From assembly GCA_963681505.1 (NCBI GenBank), contig OY811990.1:4690891-4754890 (forward strand): 64,000 bases of DNA. Direction: 5' to 3'. Below, one piece after another: positions 1 through 10,293 of this stretch. A program made the position numbers and the translations under genes. Below the pieces are notes generated by a model. That model was given only the letters and a program-made list of their open reading frames with translations. It was not told the DNA's origin and searched no databases. The stretch is from Eunapius fragilis. Its lineage: Eukaryota; Porifera; Demospongiae; Spongillida; Spongillidae. Every line of letters begins with the position of its first letter. Within the stretch, counting starts at the first letter, position 1.

Positions 1-5
1 GTAAC

Positions 6-599
6 CAGTGGCGGATCCAGGAATTCCGGAAGGGGGGGGTCTAAAATCAAATTCATGAAGGGGGTGGGTGTGGGAGGGGGTGTGCCCCCTCCCGTGGCGG
101 GGCCTGGGGCACAGCCCCAGCCGCTTTTTTAAGTTTCCCATTGATTTGGCATGAAAATTAAAGCACTTCACAGCCCAGCCGCTTTTTTAAGTTTCCCATT
201 TATTTGGCATGAAAATTAAAGCACTTTTCACAATGATACTGTTCCTAAACAACTTAATATTGACAGCATATAACCTTTGGGCTAGCTATACTCTGAAAAA
301 GGGTTCATTAACAAAAGCAAAAGCCTGCGTGGGTAACGACGAGTAAACTCTTCAACCACCGCTTCTGGATTCAACTCCGGTCCACATCTCTATAGTTCCG
401 CTGTCTTTGTTATAGATCGCCCCCCACCAAACCTCCTGGCTACGGGCCTGTGTCAATGTATCAACCAGTAGAGCAACACGATAATCAATTCTGTTTTTAC
501 GACCAGCGAAGCACGTGATTAAGTTCAGTTAATTACGTAATCATCATTATTGAGGGGGGGGTCCGGACCCCCAGGACCCCCTCGCTGGATCCGCTACTG
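6..599. mobile_element. Non-autonomous TIR element inserted in TRIM copy A
   Basis: The ends are inverted repeats: CAGTGGCGGATCCAG on the left and CTGGATCCGCTACTG on the right. The right flank begins ctgtaacc and the left flank, cut by the window edge, is gtaac(c), so a target-site duplication containing gtaac is likely; its full length lies outside the window. No transposase frame is present. Inside, a 58-bp segment is tandemly duplicated (about 113-229). The insertion falls in the last third of the NHL region of TRIM copy A, whose 3' end must lie left of the window. hAT affinity is inferred from the CAG..CTG termini only. Confidence 0.75.
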
Positions 600-2953
600 C
601 TGTAACCTTCTTCATCTATTGCTATTCCAGTTGGACACTTTACATCTCCATATGATCTGACATAGGTTCCCTCTGGTGTGAAGACTTTGATGGTGTTAGA
701 ACCAAAGGCTGCAACATGGATGTTCCCTTGAGGGTCCAAGGCAAGACCCCATGGATCCTTAAAACCCTGAGCATCAGAGACATTACCATTTATGGTCAAT
801 AGCCAGCTGCCATTTTGATCCAATATTACTACCCTATGGTTGTCACTGTCAGCAACAATCATCCTATCTCTTTGGTCAACAATAACTGATACTGGTCCAT
901 CAAACTGTCCCTGACCTGATCCATGTTGGCCAAACTTTTGTAGGAACTGTCCTCCTGTTGTCAGCTTCTGAATGAGATTATTGCTAGTGTCAGCAACATA
1001 CATCACATCTCCCTTGATGGATATACCAAATGGTCCACTGAGCTGACCATCACCACTTCCACTTCTACCTATGGTTCTCTTTTCATGACCACCTTGGTCA
1101 AACACACGAATACAGTCATCCCAACAGGCTACATAGATGTCTCCACTGTCATGGATGGCTATACCATCTGGACCACCACTACAACTGATAACTTGCTGGA
1201 GGTTACATAAGGTGCTGTAGCTAGGCCTCACATCAAGGTCATGAGGACTGCCCTGTACATGTTCACCATCCATTGTGATGAGGAGCTGGTGAGGACCAGC
1301 AGCCTGAGGGGTGAGGGTGATGGTGTAGGTACCATCTCCATGGTCCTCCACTCTTCCTGGGACAACTGCTCCATCATGTGACTTGGGCCTCAGCTCAGCC
1401 TTCCTCTGCAGACCACCATATGGGTACCTCTCTCCCTCTGAGCTCTTGGTCTCCACTTTTACACTATACACCTTGTCCATCCTGGCTGCTGACTTAGAAG
1501 ACCATGTGCTTTGTGATGGAGCCAATACACGTCCAAATAAGGAGAGTTCCTTCATCAGAGAATCAGTTTGAAGGGTCACATGTATGTCACTGGACTGACT
1601 AGGAGTGAGGGAGACTCCCTCAACCTTCTTCAGGGTGGCCTTCAGTTCAGTGGGTAGCAGATCTCCAAGAGCTACCACCTCATGGTCAATGTGGGTCTGG
1701 AGGATGTGGGAGGTCATCTCAGTGTAGTGACCAATCTCATCTTGTATCTTCACTAACTGTTCCTTCAAGAGGGACAGAGCTGTTGTCTTGGAAAGTGAAA
1801 TGGCCTCCATCTCTGACAACAGTGTCTTCTTCCTTTCCTCTATGGCTTGGTGGAGCTGTTCAAAGGCTTGGTTAATGAGCAGTGTGGCATTCTCTCTGGA
1901 AGTCTCAACCTGTTCTGCCATCTTGACATTAGCACCAATGACACTGGTCAGCTTTGAGGTCATTTCTTGTGCATACACAAGTGCCTCTCTCATTCCATCT
2001 CTGTGAACCTTTGCGACATTGCAAATCTTACTTATCCTGTGGTCCTTGTGATGGACTAAGCTGCAGTCTCCGCAGACCAGACACTGGCAGGTCTCACAGT
2101 AGAATTTTGACTTTACTTTCTCATGATGATGTTGGGAGCAGAGATGTTCAGTTGGTGTCATGATGGATGGAAGTAGTCTGACAGACTCCTGGTCTAGTCC
2201 AACCATCTGGTGATGATGGAATATTTTACTGCTCTTGTGGTGCTCCTGACAGAAGGTACAGAGGAACTGACCACATGTACATCAGAACACCACTGCAGGC
2301 CCCTTGTCCCCATCACAGGCATCACATGACTTTTCACCACCACTGCCAATCTTTGACATGTACCCAGCCACCTCCACCTCAAAGCCAAGATGGAGGTTCT
2401 GAGGTATAGCATTGACTCCACCCTCTGGTATGGTGATACTTCTCTGACAGGTAGGACACCCTATCTTCTGCTTGTCCTCAGACCTCTCTATCTCCATATG
2501 CAGACACTGCCCACAGAAAGAGTGTAGACATGGAAGGATCCTAGGGTCTGTGTAGGGCTTAGAGCACAGCTGACATATGGTGTGTCGAGGGAAGAGGCCA
2601 GAACTGTGGAACAATAAACATGGATGAATGGACGTTCGAGAAAGATCCACTAGGTAATACATGTATACATATGGTGGATATGTGTCTATTTCTGGAGCGT
2701 GCTGTGTGTTTTAGTAGCTTACAGCCGTACTAATTTAAATGCATCAAAATAACACTCCGGTAAGTTTATCACATTGTTACCTGTTGCTACACGCGTCATC
2801 GTGCTTGGACGATTTCAAAATTACTCGGCCCGATATTTGGTCCGCTCCACACTCGTCACAAAGAGGTTCACCAGGATCGAGATCATTTTGGCACAACACA
2901 CATGTCGGTCGCTGTACAGGTAGCATGTTGGTGTGTTGTACTTGGGTGGACAT
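600..2953 (-). pseudogene. TRIM-NHL copy A, broken (nonsense codon plus TE insertion)
   Basis: Exon 1 (2781-2953) encodes 57 aa with the zinc ribbon PTCVLC...LCDEC. Exon 2 starts at 2603 after a pyrimidine-rich acceptor ending ttccacag and encodes RING, B-boxes, coiled coil, filamin repeat and part of the NHL propeller. Two lesions are visible. A TGA at 2282-2284 replaces the TGT of a B-box 1 cysteine seen in every other copy, in the same frame as the downstream coding. The element at 6-599 cuts the gene after GIAIDEEGY, so the last NHL blades are missing from the window. One codon is also lost in CDACIDG. The rest of the frame is open, so the decay is recent. Family role: E3 ubiquitin ligase with NHL recognition propeller; this copy is probably not functional. 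Confidence 0.85.
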
Positions 2954-2956
2954 CAA

Positions 2957-3388
2957 TAAAAAACTTTGCGGAGAAATCTTAACATAAGTTATATTTAGTT
3001 CACTTGGTTCTAATTTTTAACCCCTCGTGGTGCCTGCATTGCAGTGAATGACGTAATGTATCAACACCCAATGGTTGTGAGAAGGTATGTTAAAATTGTA
3101 CAGAACTTCGATGCAGGAGGTACATGCTAAGCTGGATAGAGTATTGGCTATTATACAACCACCAAAGTAAGGAAGTAGCCACTTGGTATGCCTTTCATGC
3201 GTGTACTTAGCACACCAGGCACCTCACATGTGGTGGGAAAACATTGTAGTGATTTGAAGTCGGTTTGTACATACATATTGCATAGTGTAGAATTGCACAT
3301 TCACCTATTTTACTCTGACTCAGTGTATCATCAAAGGGGTGGATGTAAATCTGTTGCCAGCCAATAATATATACTTGTTTGGACAGAA
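2957..3388. other. Intergenic region, TRIM A upstream to poly-C tract
   Basis: No coding region is supported. The right part (about 3310-3388) matches the sequence that introduces the BEN exon in units B, D, E and F (gatgtaaatctgttgccagc), but in unit A the BEN exons are absent and the sequence runs straight into poly-C. Confidence 0.6.
3049..3056 (-). promoter_or_regulatory. CRE/ATF-like TTACGTCA site upstream of TRIM copy A
   Basis: On the gene strand this is TTACGTCA, about 95 bp upstream of the exon 1 ATG at 2953. The same octamer recurs 50-110 bp upstream of TRIM copies B, D, E and F. bZIP binding is inferred from the motif alone. Confidence 0.4.
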
Positions 3389-3647
3389 CCCCCCCCCCCC
3401 CCCCCCCCAATCAATACTTGGCTTATGAAGGAGAGGAGGAGAGTAGGGGAGGGAGGGAGGGAGGAGAGTAGGAGAGGAAGGGAGGGAGGAGAGTAGGGGA
3501 GGAGAGTAGGGGAGGAAGGGAGGGAGGAGAGTAGGGGAGGAGAGTAGGGGAGGAAGGGAGGGAGGAGAGTAGGGGAGGAAGGAAGGGGAGGAGAGAAGGG
3601 GAGGAAGGGAGGGGAGGAAGGGAGGGGAGGAAGGGAGGGACAAACAA
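3389..3647. repeat. Poly-C tract followed by GGAGGAGAGTAGG-type purine repeat
   Basis: A run of about 20 C is followed by some 210 bp of almost pure purine (ggaggagagtaggggaggaagggagg and variants). The same pair recurs at the same place in units D, E and F and in a short form in B. Pro-rich and Ser-rich frames here are artefacts of the repeat. Confidence 0.9.
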
Positions 3648-3974
3648 TCAACAATGTTTTGTAAGGGCTGGTATTATTTAAGCAGCTGCAGCATACTTAA
3701 TCAATGAACTAGCTTGCAGATGAGTGACCACTTCTGCATGAACTGCAATCTGTATATGCATATTCGATAAAGTTAATTGGAGCAGCTAGACTGGAGGCAT
3801 GATCCTGATCATGGAATACACTGGAGGGGTGGGGTTATGGCCCCCACCCCATCCTATGCCCTCCCCAAATGTGCTATTTATGACAGACATCCTTCATAAT
3901 GATGCAATAGAAGATCACGTGACTCCTGACAATGGTATCTGGATTAAAGTGGTTATATTTAATTTGGTGACCAT

Positions 3975-4900
3975 TTATGTAACTTGTATATTATAGCTGT
4001 GAGGGGCAGTGCTGTACATGTGTGCCTTGATGCAGTTGAGGAGGTCGGTGAAGAACATGTTATTGGTATTTTCAAACAGTTCAGAAGCACATACAAATAA
4101 CAGCACAACCATGTCACCATGGATACACTGTGTAGAAATCAACTATATGGTGTGTGTATGATGATGTAATGTTGCGGTGACATCATCCAAATGTTGGGTA
4201 CAGCTTATAAAGCAGTTCAGTTGATGTGTTCAGTGAAGTTACACACCAGCTCTGAATAGCCCTCTGGTACCTGTCGCTCCACAGAGATGACATCACGTGC
4301 CCATGTGCCAACAAGCTCCATATCAGAACCATAATAGTCACCTCCACCTCGTCCATTGCCCTCTGCTGTCAGCAGGGGTAAAGGATGGATACGGATTTGT
4401 GTCCACGCCATATCATCATCACCGTCCGAATCACCTCCACCGCTCTCTGCAGTAGGCAGGGTAAGGCCTACGGCACCATCCATATCTCCGTGCTTCTTGT
4501 CCACGTACTGCTTCTTGGTGTGATTTACGACGTAGCGATAAATGCATTCCGTTTCACTACCCAGTAGGGCCTTCCTATTGGCCATAAAATCACAGTGGAA
4601 GTCGCGAGGAGGACCAGCAGGAACTAGCTCCTTGCTTTCATCAGCCATAATATATAGATTTTGTTCAGAATCAGGCTCATTATCCGCATAGTCGCCCGCC
4701 CACACAACACGGCTCTTGTGGAACATGCCGTCAGGGCTGATAAGGTTTTCCAGCGCAGTCACAAAGCTGCCATTGATGTAGCTGTGTTCCATCAACTTGC
4801 CGAATGCGCCATAACTTAGTGAACATAGCCAGCCACGGATAATCTCTTCCTTGGTCAGCTCTTTCTCGGCTAGCAGAATTGCAATGTAGTACTGACCCAT
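3975..4900 (-). CDS. MGQYY protein, copy A (unidentified family), two exons inferred
   Basis: The main frame begins MGQYYIAILL at 4900. Two more ATGs lie upstream in frame (4933, 4924), but the first abuts a TATATAAAA sequence, so I prefer MGQYY. Conserved segments are GKLMEHSYIN, SRVVWAGDYAD, YRYVVNHTKK and IHPLPLLTAEGNGRGGGDY, then VGTWARDVISVERQ. Without splicing it stops after CNFTEHIN (4217). A phase-0 donor CAG|GTACCA (exon end 4271) and acceptor ctacacag (next exon from 4127) would add 50 residues (CIHGDMVVLLFVCASEL... to a stop at 3975), giving 260 aa. No signal peptide or membrane segment is evident. I do not know its function; the MGQYY start and the WAGDYAD and EGNGRGGGD motifs recall bacterial hypothetical proteins, unverified. 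Confidence 0.65.
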
Positions 4901-5239
4901 TCTAATATGCCTGTACACTGTCATAGGTACCATTTTATATAGGCGCTTTTATCATGCAATTTACAATGCATGCCTATGCCTGTCCAGAAGTGATAATGTG
5001 GTGATGTCATCTAGACCTGCACTTTAGTGCTCTTTATTTGGCAACATGTTGCACCACAACTGCCCCCTCACTAAACACTAGCAATCTTGTCTGGATGGTT
5101 ATGACAAAAAGTCCTGACAATGTCCTAATTGGTCGGACGTGCATCCAATTTGAACGGATACAACCATTTCATTACAGTGATACACCATGTACTGTTTGCG
5201 AAGGCATGTGTGTGAGTGTGTCGCAGTCAATGTCAGCCC

Positions 5240-5880
5240 TATAATATAGTTTGGCTGGATCTGGTTTATGTCAATGTTCTTATCAACGTCCACTACAAAC
5301 TTCCCCTCTGGATGAACCTGTTATGGTGGGTCCAGACAACATATCAGTGTGACCCCATGTTCCCATGGTGATGGTCACCTTGACGAGGACCTTCTTCTTG
5401 TCCATGGCCTTCACCACCTCACCAACACGTGAGCCTCAATGCTCCTGTAGCAGCTGGAGTTCTTCCCGTAGGAGACGAACTAGCGCAGTGTGGGTGTAGG
5501 TGTGCTGTGTTTATGTTTAGTGAGTGAAGGCCCAACCTAACAGGACCATGGCCAGGGTAATGGCCCCGGCCACGGCTGATGCAATAATCTAGTTGAGAAT
5601 GTTATTTTCGGCCCCCCACCACTGTACGCAATCTGTAAAGTCGAGCCAATACCCCCGGCTCTATCAAAGTGTTCAGTTTACCTTTGGCATTGAGCTCATT
5701 TCTCTGTGCTTCAAGTCTTCTCAAGTTCTGTGTCATGCCTGAAGTGAACAGCTGCACTTGAAAATAGTACGCGCGTAAAACAAATATATCGAATGACTGG
5801 TTTGCGCTGGCGTACTTGAAGCTCTTCTATTCTATTGCTGTAAAAACGCTGAATGCCTTGGTAGCTTCCTTTAGGTTAGA
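5240..5880 (-). pseudogene. PSMC5: PSMC5-like (26S proteasome ATPase Rpt6) fragment, copy A
   Basis: Three exon remnants are readable on the minus strand: 5682-5738 (TQNLRRLEAQRNELNAK), about 5384-5481 ([13 protein letters not shown]...[16 protein letters not shown]) and about 5254-5320 ([23 protein letters not shown]). These match the N-terminal coiled coil and OB region of PSMC5. The middle exon has an in-frame TGA where CAA (Gln of QEQGSR) became CATTGA, a lesion shared with copy E. The third exon is cut after QIQPN by a breakpoint, so the AAA+ ATPase domain is absent. A weak upstream exon with IEELQ may lie near 5810-5850. This is a non-functional duplication relic. Confidence 0.8.
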
Positions 5881-6011
5881 AGAGAAATACAACGTGGTGT
5901 TTTACGACAGTGTAAAAACTTTACATATTATCCGACATGGTTAAAGAAAGTAATAATCGCTTAATTGGATGGTTTGTAAATTAACAACAGCCTGGGTACG
6001 ACCATGTATCA

Positions 6012-6032
6012 CCCCCCCCCCCCCCCCCCCCC
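6012..6032. repeat. 21-C homopolymer downstream of TRIM copy B
   Basis: An uninterrupted C run (poly-G on the TRIM coding strand) about 80 nt after the TRIM stop codon. Equivalent tracts follow TRIM C, D and F. Confidence 0.95.
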
Positions 6033-6111
6033 AATCACTCCATTGTTTGCTTGTCATCCCGATCCAGATGTGAGTGTCATATGTTCAACCTACCATTTTA
6101 TGCATACATCA

Positions 6112-8623
6112 TCACTACAAGGAATATTTCAATGCAGTGTTAGCACCACAGTTGGCTACATACAGACTACCACTTATAGGATCCAGAGCAAGACCACGGG
6201 GTGCATTGAGATTGCCAACTGTGTGAATCTTGTTTCCCTGAGGATCAAAGATGGAGAGACAATTGCCACTGCGCTCACAGACAAGACTGTAACCTTCTTC
6301 ATCAATTGCTATTCCAGTTGGACACTTTACATCTCCATATGATCTGACATAGGTCCCCTCTGGTGTGAAGACTTTGATGGTGTTAGAACCATAGGCTGCA
6401 ACATGGATGTTCCCATGAGAGTCCAAGGCAAGACCCCATGGATCCTTAAAACCCTGAGCATCAGAAAAACATTGCCATTTATGGACAATAGCCAACTGCC
6501 ATTTTGATCCAATATTACTACCCTATGGTTGTCACTGTCAGCAACAATCATCCTATCTCTTTGGTCAACAATAACTGATACTGGTCCATCAAACTGTCCC
6601 TGACCTGATCCATGTTGGCCAAACTTTTGTAGGAACTGTCCTCCTGTTGTCAGCTTCTGGATGAGATCATTGCTAGTGTCAGCAACATACATCACATCTC
6701 CCTTGATGGATATACCACGTGGTCCATAAAACTGACCATCACCACCTATGGTTCTCTTCTCATGACCACCTTGGTCAAACACAAGAATACAGTTGTCATC
6801 CCAACAGGCTACATGATGTCTCCACTGTCATGGATGGCTATACCATCTGGACCACCCCTACATCTGATAACTTGCTGGGGGTTACATAAAGGCCTCACAT
6901 CAATGTCATGAGGACTGCCATGTACATGTTCACCATCCAATGTGATGAGGAGCTGGTGAGGACCAGCAGCCTGAGGGGTGAGGGTGATGGTGTAGGTACC
7001 ATCTCCATGGTCCTCCACCTTTCCTGGGACAACTGCTCCATCATGTGACTTGGGCCTCAGCTCAGCCTTCCCCTGCAGACCACCATATGGGTACCTCTCT
7101 CCCTCTGAGCTCTTGGTCTCCACTTTTACACTATACACCTTGTCCATCCTGGCTGCTAACTTAGAAGACCATGTGCTTTGTGATGGAGCCAATACACGTC
7201 CAAATAAGGAGAGTTCCTTCATCAGAGAATCAGTTTGAAGGGTCACATGTATGTCACTGGACTGACTAGGAGTGAGGGAGACTCCCCCAACCTTCTTCAG
7301 GGTGGCCTTCAGTTCGGTGGGTAGCAGATCTCCAAGAGCTACCACCTCATGGTCAGTGTGGGTCTGGAGGATGTAGGAGGTCATCTCAGTGTAGCGACCA
7401 ATCTCATCTTGTATCTTCACTAACTGTTCCTTCAAGAGGGACAGAGCTGTTGTCTTGGAAAGTGAAATGGCCTCCATCTCTGACAACAGTGTCTTCTTCC
7501 TTTCCTCTATGGCTTGGTGGAGCTGTTCAAAGGCTTGGTTTATGAGCAGTGTGGCATTCTCTCTGGAAGTCTCAACCTGTTTGGCCATCTTGTCTTTGTC
7601 ACCAATGGCGCTGGTCAGCTTTGAGGCCATTTTTTGTGCACACACAAGTGCCTCTCTCATTCCTTCTCTATGGACCTTTGCGACATTGCAAATCTTACTT
7701 ATCCTGTGGTCCTTGTGATGGACTAAGCTGCAGTCTCCGCAGACCAGACACTGGCAGGTCTCACAGTAGAATTTTGACTTTACTTTCTCATGATGATGTT
7801 GGGAGCAGAGATGTTCAGTTGGTGACATGATGGACGGAAGTAGTCTGACAGACTCCTGGTCTAGTCCAACCGTCTGGTGATGATGAAATATTTTACTGCT
7901 CTTGTGGTGCTCATGACAGAAGGTACAGAGGAACTGACCACATGTACAACAGAACACCACTGCAGGCCCCTTGCTCCCATCAATACAAGCATCACATGAC
8001 TTTTCACCACCACTGCCAATCTTGGACATGTACCCAGCCACCTCCACCTCAAAGCCAAGATGGAGGTTCTGAGGTATAGCATTGACTCCACCCTCTGGAA
8101 TGGTGATACTTCTCTGACAGGTAGGACACTCCATCTTCTGCTTGTCCCCAGACCTCTCTATCTCCATATGCAGACACTGCCCACAGAAAGAGTGTAGACA
8201 TGGAAGGATCCTAGGGTCTGTGTAGGGCTTAGAGCACAGCTGACATATGGTGTGTGGAGGAAAGAGGCCAGATCTGTGGAACAATAAACATGGAATAATG
8301 GACGTTCGAGAAAGATCCACTAGGTAATACATGTATACATATGATGGATATGTGTCTATTTCTGGAGCGTGCTGTGTGTTTTAGTAGCTTACAGCCGTAC
8401 TAATTCAAATGCATCAAAATAACACTCCGGTAAGTTTTATCGCATTGTTACTGTTGCTACACGCGTCATCGTGCTTGGACGATTTCAAAATTACTCGGCC
8501 CGATTTTTGGTCCGCTCCACACTCATCACAAAGTGGTTCATCAGGATCGAGATCATTTTGGCACAACACACATGTCGGTCGCTGTACAGGTAGCATGTTG
8601 GTGTGTTGTACATTGGTTGACAT
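6112..8623 (-). pseudogene. TRIM-NHL copy B, broken by frameshifts and a lost splice donor
   Basis: All domains are present: exon 1 zinc ribbon (about 8451-8623) and exon 2 from 8273 with RING, two B-boxes, coiled coil, filamin repeat and NHL blades ending ANTALKYSL. Three lesions are clear by comparison with copy F. The exon 1 donor has lost one base (cagGTAAC became caGTAAC), which moves the junction out of phase. One base is lost near 6812, shifting frame after HDSGDI. Two bases are gained near 6470, shifting again after INGNV. A 12-bp in-frame loss removes RSGS of RTIGRSGSGDGQ. Copy B is otherwise closest to copy F. If the indels were assembly errors it would be a normal gene, but three independent ones make decay more likely. 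Confidence 0.85.
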
Positions 8624-9231
8624 CAATAAAAAAACTTTGCGGAGAAATCTTATCTTAAGTTATCTAGGCCTATATTTAGTTCACTTGGTTCTAATTTTTA
8701 ACCCCTCGTGGTGCCTGCATTGCAGTGAATGACGTAATGTATCAACACGCAATGGTTGTGAGAAGGTAGGTTAGAATTGTATAATCGTGCAATGTGGATG
8801 CATGTGTACACAAAAAAAAAAAAAGAGAAAAAGGTGCATCAATTCCAGTGCAGCAGTAACCTGGTATAAATTAAGTTACATGTCTTCATTTATCAAACTT
8901 GATACACAAGAGTGATGAACCTATGAATGCATCAGATTACTTGGTGAGTTTTATTTTATTATGTGCATTATAATTACATTCGTATAAAGACACAAGACCA
9001 GTTCAGAACTTCGATGCAGGAGGTACATGCTAAGCTGGATAGAGTATTGGCTATTATACAACCACCAAAGTAAGGAAGTAGCCACTTGGTATGCCTCTTA
9101 CTTAGCACACCAGGCACCTCACATGTGGTGGGAAAACATTGCAGTGAATTGAAGTCGATTTGTACATGCATATTGTAGTGTAGAATTCCACATTCACCTA
9201 TTTTACTCTGACTCAGTGTATCATCAAAGGG
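8624..9231. other. Intergenic region between TRIM B and BEN B
   Basis: It holds the CRE-like site, an A-rich run (about 8811-8832) and a non-coding stretch shared with units D, E and F (gcagcagtaacctggtataa). It probably contains the TRIM promoter on the left and BEN upstream sequence on the right. No gene is seen. Confidence 0.6.
8730..8737 (-). promoter_or_regulatory. CRE/ATF-like TTACGTCA site upstream of TRIM copy B
   Basis: Octamer about 107 bp upstream of the exon 1 ATG (8623), at the position conserved across TRIM copies. Confidence 0.4.
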
Positions 9232-9530
9232 GTGGATGTAAATCTGTTGCCAGCCAATAATATATACTTGTTTGGACTCGTGCTCCTTGACTTGTACTTC
9301 ACTAAAGAAGAACTGTCCCAGAGTTTAATCTTTCCATCAACAAAAGGCAAGAAACCTATGCTAGACCAAGAGAAGGTTGGCACCATTATAGGTAAGTGGT
9401 TGCATAAAAATATCATGAATAACATATAGAGAATTGATCAAGCAACGATTTCCTGATGAGCAGTTTGATGCGACATGAAAAGGCTAATCAAAAATGTAGA
9501 GACGTTAATAATTATGTACTTGTTGTTTGA
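9232..9530 (+). pseudogene. BEN-domain gene, copy B (8-bp deletion)
   Basis: The first exon reads LVLLDLYFTKEELSQS...KKPMLDQEKVGTII and ends at 9391 before GTAAGT. A 40-bp intron (9392-9431) ends in atagag, and the second exon restores ELIKQRFPDEQFDA. Together these match the BEN domain plan: [LF]FT.EEL near the start, LD.EKV in the middle, RFP and NQKCRD at the end. Relative to copies C and F, eight bases are missing near 9471 (agaagttt), which breaks the frame before NQKCRDVNNY. BEN domains bind DNA and act in chromatin repression. The N-terminal start is uncertain; an ATG at 9232 is in frame. Confidence 0.7.
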
Positions 9531-9737
9531 TGTCTTGTAATTGTGTTATTAAAGCATATCATAATAAGCATGGTCTGTCATGGATACGTAATGCTAGTTC
9601 ATGGATACCTTTCATGGTATGTCAGGCCTGATCAGGCCATTTGATGTCTCAATTCAATGCCATGGCATTTTAAATCATGACTTGTAATGCTAAGTCATGC
9701 TATGGCTTGGATCCAAGTGATAGCATGACGTGTCTAA

Positions 9738-9888
9738 ATTTTTCTTAGTGTGGCAGGTCTCACAATAGATTTTTGTTTCATGATGATGTTGTCCAGTTGG
9801 TGTCATGATGGATGGAAGTAGTCTGACAGACTCCTGGTCTAGTCCTACCGTCTGGTGATGATGGAATATTTTATTCCACATGTACAAC
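9738..9888 (-). pseudogene. TRIM B-box fragment in unit B
   Basis: About 150 bp on the minus strand encode a shortened B-box piece: KIFHHHQTVGLDQESVRLLP, then a deleted B-box 2 (TGQHHHE..IYCETCH). It directly abuts the C-rich and purine-repeat segment. The same fragment sits at the same place in unit F. It is a secondary partial duplication of the TRIM gene and has no independent start context. Confidence 0.8.
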
Positions 9889-9890
9889 AT

Positions 9891-9960
9891 AAACCCCCTC
9901 CCCCTTCAATACTTGACTTATGATGGAGAGGAGGATAGTAGGGGAAGAAGGGAGGGAGTG
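9891..9960. repeat. Short C-rich and purine-rich segment, unit B
   Basis: A reduced version of the poly-C plus GGAGGAGA repeat seen in other units, about 70 bp long. Confidence 0.7.
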
Positions 9961-10293
9961 TATGAAATAATCAACAATGTTTTGTAAGGACTGGTATCAT
10001 TTAAGCAGCTGCAGCATACTTAATCAATGAAATAGCTTGTAGAGGGATGACCACTTGTGCATGAACTGCAATCTGTATATGCATATAAAGTTAATTGGAG
10101 CAGGGATCCTGATAAGGAATGCACTGGAGGGGTGGGGTTATGGCCCCCCCCCCCCCCCCACCCCCCCCTGTCCTATGCCCTCCCCAAATATGCTATTTAT
10201 GATAGACATCCTCCATAATGATGTAATAGAAGATCACGTGACTCCTGACTATGGTATCTGGATTAAAGTGGTTATATTTAATTTGGTGACCAT

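Noticed and set aside
1383-2163. Plus-strand frames of 60-90 codons inside each TRIM gene (e.g. MESEMASISDNSVFF)
   Set aside because: They recur only because the TRIM coding strand recurs; they are antisense shadows with no independent features.
2282-2284. In-frame TGA at a Cys codon read as selenocysteine
   Set aside because: The position is a structural zinc ligand, every paralogue has Cys, and the copy has a second disabling lesion. A nonsense mutation is far simpler.
3320-3654. Pro/Ser/Leu-rich frames on the minus strand over the purine repeat
   Set aside because: Low-complexity translation of a GGAGGAGA repeat, open in several frames at once.
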